From positions 1,484,001 to 1,548,000 of the forward strand of contig NZ_JAHBRW010000001.1 in NCBI RefSeq assembly GCF_018398315.1: a stretch of DNA of 64,000 nt, read 5' to 3'. Below are positions 58,622 through 64,000 of this stretch, one piece after another. Made by a program: the position numbers and the translations under genes. This DNA is from Chelatococcus sp. YT9. GTDB taxonomy: Bacteria > Pseudomonadota > Alphaproteobacteria > Rhizobiales > Beijerinckiaceae. The notes beneath the pieces were generated by a model. The model searched no databases. It worked only from the letters and a program-made list of their open reading frames with translations, and was not told where the DNA came from. How positions within the stretch are numbered: the first letter of the stretch is position 1; every line of letters begins with the position of its first letter.

Positions 58622-59320
58622 CTATGCCTCCTTGAAGCGATAGCCAACGCCGTAAAGCGTTTCGATCATGTCGAAGCTGTCGTCCACCGCCTTGAACTTC
58701 TTGCGCAGCCGCTTGATGTGGCTGTCGATGGTCCGGTCATCGACATAGACCTGGTCATCATAGGCAGCGTCCATCAAGGCGTTGCGGCTCTTCACCACGC
58801 CCGGGCGTTGGGCGAGCGCCTGCAGGATCAGGAACTCCGTCACCGTCAGGGTCACCGGGTCGTTGTGCCAGGTGCAGGTGTGACGCTCGGGATCCATCTT
58901 CAGCAGTCCGCGCTCCAGAGCCTTGGCGTCGTTTTCGCGCGAGGCGGTCTGATCACGCGGGCTGACACGACGCAGCACGGCCTTGACGCGCTCCACGAGC
59001 AAACGCTGTGAAAACGGCTTCCGGATAAAATCGTCGGCGCCCATCTTGAGGCCGAACAATTCATCGATCTCCTCGTCCTTGGAGGTGAGAAAGATCACAG
59101 GCAGGTCGGTTTTCTGGCGCAAGCGGCGGAGAAGCTCCATGCCGTCCATGCGTGGCATCTTGATGTCGAGGATTGCAAGGTCCGGCGGGTTGGTTTTCAG
59201 CCCGTCAAGCGCGGAGGCGCCGTCGGTATAGGTTTGAATGCGGTAACCCTCTGCCTCCAGTGCAATGGAGACCGAGGTGAGGATGTTTCGATCGTCGTCG
59301 ACGAGGGCGATGGTCGGCAT
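58622..59320 (-). CDS. chvI: Response regulator ChvI
   Basis: ChvI is an OmpR/PhoB-type regulator of envelope, exopolysaccharide and acid response genes in rhizobia. The 232-residue protein has the receiver ([18 protein letters not shown], phosphoacceptor Asp52 in [13 protein letters not shown], Lys in FLTSKDEEI) and a winged-helix DNA-binding domain ending [23 protein letters not shown] and YGVGYRF. It is first in the chvI-chvG-hprK-manX-ptsH run. Confidence 0.96.
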   Translation of the reverse strand: MPTIALVDDDRNILTSVSIALEAEGYRIQTYTDGASALDGLKTNPPDLAILDIKMPRMDGMELLRRLRQKTDLPVIFLTSKDEEIDELFGLKMGADDFIRKPFSQRLLVERVKAVLRRVSPRDQTASRENDAKALERGLLKMDPERHTCTWHNDPVTLTVTEFLILQALAQRPGVVKSRNALMDAAYDDQVYVDDRTIDSHIKRLRKKFKAVDDSFDMIETLYGVGYRFKEA

Positions 59321-59689
59321 GCGTCTCGCTCATCATTCCGTTTCGCGCGGCCCCAAGAGCCATAAGTGCGGCCGCAGAGGCGTCACGTGCAGTGTCACCT
59401 CGCGTCCTACGGCGGCCGAAATAAGGCAGCGCGGCCCACTATCTTAGCCTGATTGGCGTCTTCGCACCATCGCGCAGGCCAAAAAGCACCCACCCCCGGC
59501 CAAGCGATCCTCAATTTTTGAGCTCCGATGGGGCAGTCTGTGGGCATTGTCCGAATGAAGATAAGTTCAAGAACATTTCCGTTTGGCACAAGACCCGCTT
59601 CCGCTTCCCGCACTTGTCGATAATGCAATTGTGCCGGCGCAGGCGGGCCTATAGCGAAGAGGCGAGAAGCGGCGTGGAGATGGACGTGA
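59321..59689. other. Gap between chvI and the HugZ remnant
   Basis: About 370 bp upstream of chvI and of the remnant. It should hold the chvI promoter. Short open frames on both strands (59407-59721 minus, 59518 onward plus) lack homology and coding character. No strong structure seen. Confidence 0.45.
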
Positions 59690-60077
59690 CAAGCGGCCAG
59701 CGCTCCTGGCACGTCATGCAAGACCGCCGCGTCATGCAGGTGCCCGACTTCAGCCTGTGGCGCCTGACGGACACTGCTGCCCGTTTCGGAACGGGCGTGT
59801 CGATCGCTGAGGCGAGCTCTTCAGGATGCCCAATACAAACCACCGGGCTGACATGGCACGTGTCGCCACTCTTCTGGCGGGCGCTCCCGATGGACCATGG
59901 GCGTGACAGGCATCGATCCCGATGGACTCGACCTGAGCTCGCCGACAGCGACCGCGAATCTCATTTCCGCATGGGGTCGACGCGCCGGAAGTCGTCGCGC
60001 CGCTTGCTGCTGTACTTGCTTACCAAGGTGCCGAAGATCGTGATCAAGCGTTACAAATGCGCGGAATTGTCAATTAA
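59690..60077 (+). pseudogene. Decayed C-terminal half of a second HugZ/DUF2470-type gene, three frameshifts
   Basis: Translated in shifting frames, this stretch matches the C-terminal part of HugZ piece by piece. Frame 1 gives PDFSLWRLTDTAARF (compare ADFGFYRIEPESAHL in intact hugZ). Frame 3 gives NTNHRADMARVATLLAGAPDGPW up to a TGA at 59904. Frame 2 from 59903 gives VTGIDPDGLDLSS (compare ATGIDPDGLDLML in hugZ). Frame 3 again from 59964 gives FPHGVDAPEVV and a TAA at 60075. It is a relic of a paralogue or a diverged duplicate just upstream of intact hugZ. The N-terminal half is not found. Confidence 0.75.
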
Positions 60078-60219
60078 ATGCCGCAAATCCGCTTGCAAAG
60101 CTGACGCTCCTGACGAAAAACGCCACTGAAGTCGTCGGCGGTCGGGCAATAGTGCGGCCGGACGGGCATTCAGCCGGGCTCAAGGTGAGAGCTGGCAGCG
60201 TGATCTTGGGAGATATGAT

Positions 60220-61014
60220 ATGTCCGAACCAGAGCGCCACCTACCACCCACGGGAGATGCCGGTGCGAAGACCGCCATGAAGGCGGCCGCCGCGAGCGCC
60301 GCCTCCTTCGACCAGATCGGCGCCGCCAAGACGCTCCTGCGGAGTACGCGTTACGGCGCGCTCGGCTCGCTCGATACCGAGCATGCGCCCTACACATCTC
60401 TCGTCAATGTCGCGACGGATGTCGATGGCGCGCCTGTCATTCTGATTTCGCGCCTGGCTCTCCACACCAAGAACATCCTCCGCGACTCCCGCGTCTCGCT
60501 GATGCTGTCGCATGTCGGTGGCGGCGATCCTTCAGCTCATCCGCGCATCAGCATCAAGGGCCGCGCGTCGCTCACCACGGATGAAAACTCGCGCCGGCGC
60601 TTCCTGGCGCGGCATCCTGCATCCGCCGGCTACGCCAGCTTCGCGGATTTCGGCTTCTACCGCATCGAGCCGGAAAGCGCCCACCTCGTCGCAGGCTTCG
60701 GGCGTATATACAGCCTCAAGGCCGAAGAGTTCATGACGGATCTCACCGGCGCCGAGGCCATCGTCGCAGGCGAGGCGGGCGCCGTCGCCCACATGAACGA
60801 GGACCATGCAGACGCGCTGGAACTCTACGCGGTGAAGCTTCTGGGGCAGGAGCCAGGTTCGTGGGTTGCGACCGGCATCGATCCTGATGGTCTCGATCTG
60901 ATGCTCGGAGACAAGACGGCACGCCTGCCTTTCCCCAAACCGGCGGAAGGCACGAGCCTCTCCCTGCGAGGCGTCCTGAAGGACCTGGCGCAGGAAGCCC
61001 GCCGGGTTGCCTGA
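60220..61014 (+). CDS. HugZ-type heme-utilisation / pyridoxamine-phosphate-oxidase-fold protein with DUF2470
   Basis: The 264-residue protein has a PNPOx-like split barrel: AAKTLLRSTRYGALGSLDTEHAPYTSLVNVATDVDGAPVILISRLALHTKNILRDSRVSLML, then GRASLTTDENSRRRFLARHPASAGYASFADFGFYRIEP. A C-terminal DUF2470 segment has HMNEDHADALELYAVKLLGQEPGSWVATGIDPDGLDL and RLPFPKP. HugZ of some bacteria degrades heme, but most members are uncharacterised and may bind flavin or heme. The ATG at 60220 has GGGAGA upstream. A decayed relative lies directly upstream. Confidence 0.85.
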   Translation: MSEPERHLPPTGDAGAKTAMKAAAASAASFDQIGAAKTLLRSTRYGALGSLDTEHAPYTSLVNVATDVDGAPVILISRLALHTKNILRDSRVSLMLSHVGGGDPSAHPRISIKGRASLTTDENSRRRFLARHPASAGYASFADFGFYRIEPESAHLVAGFGRIYSLKAEEFMTDLTGAEAIVAGEAGAVAHMNEDHADALELYAVKLLGQEPGSWVATGIDPDGLDLMLGDKTARLPFPKPAEGTSLSLRGVLKDLAQEARRVA

Positions 61015-61030
61015 TATACGAACTCATTCA

Positions 61031-61063
61031 AGCGCCCGTCCTGATGAGATCAGGGCGGGCGCT
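61031..61063 (+). terminator. Strong hairpin after hugZ
   Basis: AGCGCCCG-t-CCTGA pairs with TCAGG-g-CGGGCGCT around a 5-nt loop, 17 bp after the hugZ stop. No T-tract follows, so it may be an end-stabilising structure or a terminator of the U-less type. Confidence 0.6.
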
Positions 61064-61192
61064 GTCTATCTGTCGTCCGCTTGGCTTTTAGTCTAACGTC
61101 CGAGTGTACGTCGTCCTGGCGAGAGGTTTTGGGGGGTTCTCGTCACCATTGTGAGAGGCATGGCAAAAACGCGCATGGCAAGGGAGACAAAC

Positions 61193-62803
61193 GTGGCGAA
61201 CGCCGGACTGTTCAACGAAGCACATGGCGCCGAAACATTCGGCTTCCGTAAGCTCCAGGGTGTGAACTGGAACTTTCAGGCACCGCGCCTCTATGAGGAG
61301 TCTTTGAAGCGCGGTGAGGCGAAGATCGCCGCCGGCGGCGCTTTGACCGCCGACACAGGCGTCCATACCGGGCGCAGCCCGAAGGACAAGTTCGTCGTGA
61401 AGGACGACGTTACCGCCGACGCCGTCTGGTGGGACAACAACGGCGCGATCACCCCCGCGCAGTTTGATGTGCTCCTCGAGGATTTTCTCAAGCATGCCGA
61501 GGGTAAGGAGCTTTTCGCCCAGGATCTCTTCGGCGGAGCTGATCCGGCCTATCGTGTGAAGACGCGGGTCTTCACGGAATATGCGTGGCACTCGCTGTTC
61601 ATCCGTAACCTTCTGGTGCGGCCGGAACTCGGCGATCTGCGCAATTTCGTGCCCGAACTCACCATCGTCGACCTGCCGTCGTTCAAGGCAGATCCCGCAC
61701 GCCACGGCGTCAGGAGCGAGACGGTGATCGCCTGCGATTTCACGCGCAAGATCGTGCTCATCGGGGGCACCTCCTACGCGGGTGAGATGAAGAAGTCGGT
61801 CTTTACCTACTTCAACTACATCCTGCCGGCCGAGAACGTCATGCCGATGCATTGCTCCTCGAACGTTGGTGCGCGTGGTGATGTGGCGATTTTCTTCGGC
61901 CTCTCCGGCACGGGCAAGACGACCTTGTCGTCGGATCCGGAGCGCACGTTGATCGGCGATGACGAGCATGGCTGGAGCGAGCGCGGCGTCTTCAACTTCG
62001 AAGGCGGCTGCTATGCAAAGACCATCCGCCTGTCGCGCGAGGCCGAGCCGGACATCTACGCGGCGACCGAGCGCTTCGGAGCGGTTCTCGAAAATGTTGT
62101 GCTCGATCCCTTCACCAGCGAGCCGGACTTCGACGACGATTCCAAGACCGAGAATACGCGTTGCGCCTATCCTCTGGACTTCATCGCCAATGCGAGCCCC
62201 ACGGGCCGTGCCGGTATTCCCAAGAACGTCGTGATGCTGACCTGTGATGCTTTCGGCGTCCTGCCGCCGATCGCCAAGCTGACGCCGGCGCAGGCGATGT
62301 ATCATTTCCTGTCGGGCTACACCGCCAAGGTGGCCGGCACCGAGAAGGGCGTCACCGAGCCTGAGGCAACGTTCTCGACATGCTTCGGGTCGCCGTTCCT
62401 GCCGCGCCACCCCTCCGTCTACGGCAATCTGCTACGTGATCTCATCGGAAAGCACGGCGTGGATTGCTGGCTGGTGAATACCGGCTGGACGGGCGGCAAA
62501 TACGGGATCGGGCGGCGCATGCCGATCCGCGTCACGCGCCGTCTTCTCACGGCGGCGCTCGACGGCTCGCTGAATCGTGCCGATTTCCGGCAGGATCCGT
62601 ATTTCGGCTTCGCGGTGCCAACGTCGGTGCCTGGTGTCGAACCGCATATCCTGTACCCAGTCAAGACCTGGGCCAACAAGGCGGATTTCGCAGAGACGGC
62701 GAAGACGCTGATCGGTATGTTCCAGAAGAACTTCGGCAAGTTCGAGGGCCACGTCGATGCCGACGTACGCCAAGCCGGGCCGCATAGCTCGCTGGCGGCC
62801 TGA
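61193..62803 (+). CDS. pckA: Phosphoenolpyruvate carboxykinase (ATP)
   Basis: PckA makes phosphoenolpyruvate from oxaloacetate and ATP, the first step of gluconeogenesis from dicarboxylates. The protein begins near [20 protein letters not shown]. The substrate Arg is in [28 protein letters not shown] is the kinase-1a P-loop and LIGDDEHGW the metal Asp (2) motif. The GTG at 61193 has AAGGGAGA upstream and gives 536 residues, the usual rhizobial length; ATG codons at 61160 and 61175 would extend it by 11 or 6 residues. It lies near the ChvI operon, as in rhizobia. Confidence 0.96.
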   Translation: MANAGLFNEAHGAETFGFRKLQGVNWNFQAPRLYEESLKRGEAKIAAGGALTADTGVHTGRSPKDKFVVKDDVTADAVWWDNNGAITPAQFDVLLEDFLKHAEGKELFAQDLFGGADPAYRVKTRVFTEYAWHSLFIRNLLVRPELGDLRNFVPELTIVDLPSFKADPARHGVRSETVIACDFTRKIVLIGGTSYAGEMKKSVFTYFNYILPAENVMPMHCSSNVGARGDVAIFFGLSGTGKTTLSSDPERTLIGDDEHGWSERGVFNFEGGCYAKTIRLSREAEPDIYAATERFGAVLENVVLDPFTSEPDFDDDSKTENTRCAYPLDFIANASPTGRAGIPKNVVMLTCDAFGVLPPIAKLTPAQAMYHFLSGYTAKVAGTEKGVTEPEATFSTCFGSPFLPRHPSVYGNLLRDLIGKHGVDCWLVNTGWTGGKYGIGRRMPIRVTRRLLTAALDGSLNRADFRQDPYFGFAVPTSVPGVEPHILYPVKTWANKADFAETAKTLIGMFQKNFGKFEGHVDADVRQAGPHSSLAA

Positions 62804-62833
62804 AGCAGGCCGATAACCGACACGCAGACAGTG

Positions 62834-62858
62834 AAGGCCGGGGGGCCCCGGCCTTTTT
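62834..62858 (+). terminator. Intrinsic terminator of pckA
   Basis: AAGGCCGGGG and CCCCGGCCTT are perfectly complementary, with GG in the turn, followed by TTT. It lies 31 bp after the pckA stop and 10 bp before the convergent SDR stop. Confidence 0.92.
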
Positions 62859-62867
62859 GTTGTGTTA

Positions 62868-63653
62868 TCAGACGGAGCGTGTCGCGCCGCCGTCCACACG
62901 CACCTTCGTGCCCGTTACGTAGGATGCCCGCGTGCTTGCTAGGAAGGCGACCACATCGGCGAATTCCTGCGGATCGCCGAGGCGTCCGGCGGGAATGGTC
63001 GCGATGGAGCTCTTGGCGACCTCTTCGACGCTCTTGCCGCTCTGCTTGGCATTGGCCGAATCGAGTTCGGCTATGCGCTCGGTCGCGATCCGGCCGGGCA
63101 GCACGACGTTGACGGTCACGCCGTTGGCGGCCACTTCGCTCGAGAGTGTCTTCGACCAGCCGATCAAGGCCGAACGAATGCCGTTCGAGAGCGCCAGCCG
63201 CGGGATGGGCTGCTCGACGCCGGAGGAGGCCACGGTGATGATCCGCCCCCAACCCCTTTCCTGCATGGGTGGCAGAAGGAGCTGGGTCAGATGGATGAGA
63301 TTGGCCGCCATGGCCTCGAACTGCTTAAGCCAGCTCTCTCGGGGTGCTTCCTGAGCGGTCGCGGGCGGCGGTCCGCCGGAATTATTGACGAGAATATCGA
63401 CGCCACCGTTTGCCGTCATGGCCGTGGCGAGCGCTTCCACGCTGGCAAGATCGAAGAGATCGACCGTGGCCGGTGTCACCCGGGCGCGGACGTCGGGGGG
63501 CAGATCCGCCGTCCAGCTCGCGATCTTGTCGAGGTTGCGCGAGGCGGCAACGACATCTGCGCCCTCGACCGCCAGCGTTCGGGCAATGGCAGCACCAAGG
63601 CCACGGCTCGCACCCAGAACCAGAGCGCGTTTTCCGGACAATCCTAGATCCAT
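62868..63653 (-). CDS. Short-chain dehydrogenase/reductase with missing catalytic Tyr and Lys
   Basis: The 261-residue protein has the SDR Rossmann fold: ALVLGASRGLGAAIARTLA (TGxxxGxG-type) and VDILVNNSGG (NNAG-type). In the active site Ser143 is present, but at the YxxxK positions the sequence reads S156-N-G-I-R160, so both the catalytic Tyr and Lys are replaced. C-terminal VVLPGRIATERI and YVTGTKVRVDGG are normal. The family of such non-canonical SDRs is widespread, often annotated 3-oxoacyl-ACP reductase. The catalytic activity is therefore unsure. It converges on pckA. Confidence 0.87.
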   Translation of the reverse strand: MDLGLSGKRALVLGASRGLGAAIARTLAVEGADVVAASRNLDKIASWTADLPPDVRARVTPATVDLFDLASVEALATAMTANGGVDILVNNSGGPPPATAQEAPRESWLKQFEAMAANLIHLTQLLLPPMQERGWGRIITVASSGVEQPIPRLALSNGIRSALIGWSKTLSSEVAANGVTVNVVLPGRIATERIAELDSANAKQSGKSVEEVAKSSIATIPAGRLGDPQEFADVVAFLASTRASYVTGTKVRVDGGATRSV

Positions 63654-64000
63654 CGTTCCATCTCCATCTCATCGCGACCCATGTTTAACACGGTCTTAGG
63701 CCGATTGGCGCAGGATGGGAATGTCGGTCCTTCGAGAGTCCGACAAACGGGGGGATGGGGACGAGCCTGCGGGTTGTGGATGACGAAGCTGGATATGTGG
63801 AGGAAACACGTTTCGCAATGCCCGGCGCGTGATTTGCATTTCGGTTGGATGAAGTATCGGATTTTATAGATATTAATAAGAAGCAGAATAAAAAATATAA
63901 GTGATGTATTTTTCCTAAATCTCGCGAATTGGCCAATGTTGGTGGTTCGTGAAAAGTACTGGCAACTATTATTGTGTGGTCGATTGCTATGTCTTTGTCG
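63654..64000. other. AT-rich non-coding tail of the window
   Basis: No supported gene. From about 63850 to 63920 the DNA becomes strikingly AT-rich (ATAGATATTAATAAG and AATAAAAAATATAAG) against a GC-rich background. The short open frames on both strands have no homology. The feature that continues past 64000 is not visible. Confidence 0.6.

Noticed and set aside
59518-60129. Hypothetical 203-codon ORF on the plus strand between chvI and hugZ
   Set aside because: Its middle matches HugZ only over a short piece and the match continues in other frames, so it is part of a decayed gene and not an intact one.

Overview
The window is about 64 kb of GC-rich, densely packed chromosome from an alphaproteobacterium, almost certainly Hyphomicrobiales (Rhizobiales). 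The evidence is gene content and order: secB-Tim44-mltA-smr, a divergent his/hslVU pair, a DivL-like sensor, a TsaE-AmgK fusion next to murU, addBA-trxA-folC-accD-trpABF, an xre-metK-trmB set, and chvI-chvG-hprK-EIIA-HPr close to pckA. Species is not determinable by eye; a Beijerinckiaceae/Chelatococcaceae/Methylobacteriaceae-type lineage is a guess. It is core genome: no tRNA, rRNA, CRISPR array, insertion sequence or prophage was seen.

Layout. 0-5.7 kb: end of dnaQ, secB, Tim44-like protein, mltA, smr, an XRE regulator and a PfkB kinase. 5.9-10.6 kb, minus strand: hisB-DUF2628-hisH-hisA-hisF-hisE-coaA. 10.9-16.9 kb, plus strand: hslV, a membrane protein, hslU, murJ, trpS. 17.2-31.2 kb, plus strand: ahcY behind a palindromic operator, the DivL-like kinase, tsaE-amgK, murU, addB, addA, trxA. 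31.6-55.5 kb, minus strand: folC, accD, trpA, trpB, trpF, a LapA-like protein, ihfB, sppA, an Hsp70-like protein, rpsA with a long leader, trmB, metK, an XRE regulator, lnt, corC, ybeY, phoH, miaB, plsC, rimI, tsaB, nfu, a GNAT protein, a Usp protein and ptsH. 55.5-59.3 kb, minus strand: EIIA, hprK, chvG, chvI. 59.7-64 kb: a frameshifted remnant of a HugZ-type gene, intact hugZ, pckA, an atypical SDR, and an AT-rich tail.

How the genes connect. Histidine and tryptophan synthesis, envelope work (murJ, mltA, lnt, AmgK/MurU sugar recycling), t6A and i6A-derived tRNA modification (tsaE, tsaB, miaB), RNA and ribosome maturation (ybeY, phoH, rpsA, trmB), the methyl cycle (metK, ahcY) and double-strand break repair (addAB) are all represented. 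The ChvG/ChvI-HprK-EIIA-HPr group is a signalling cassette: it contains no sugar-transport EIIB or EIIC. Four intergenic gaps carry GC-rich REP/RIME-like palindromes.

No wholly new system stands out. The most interesting observations are the TsaE-AmgK fusion beside murU, the DivL-type kinase with Tyr in its H-box, the three-frameshift HugZ remnant, the long leader of rpsA at an apparent synteny junction, half-site arrays upstream of ahcY and metK, and an SDR lacking its catalytic Tyr and Lys.
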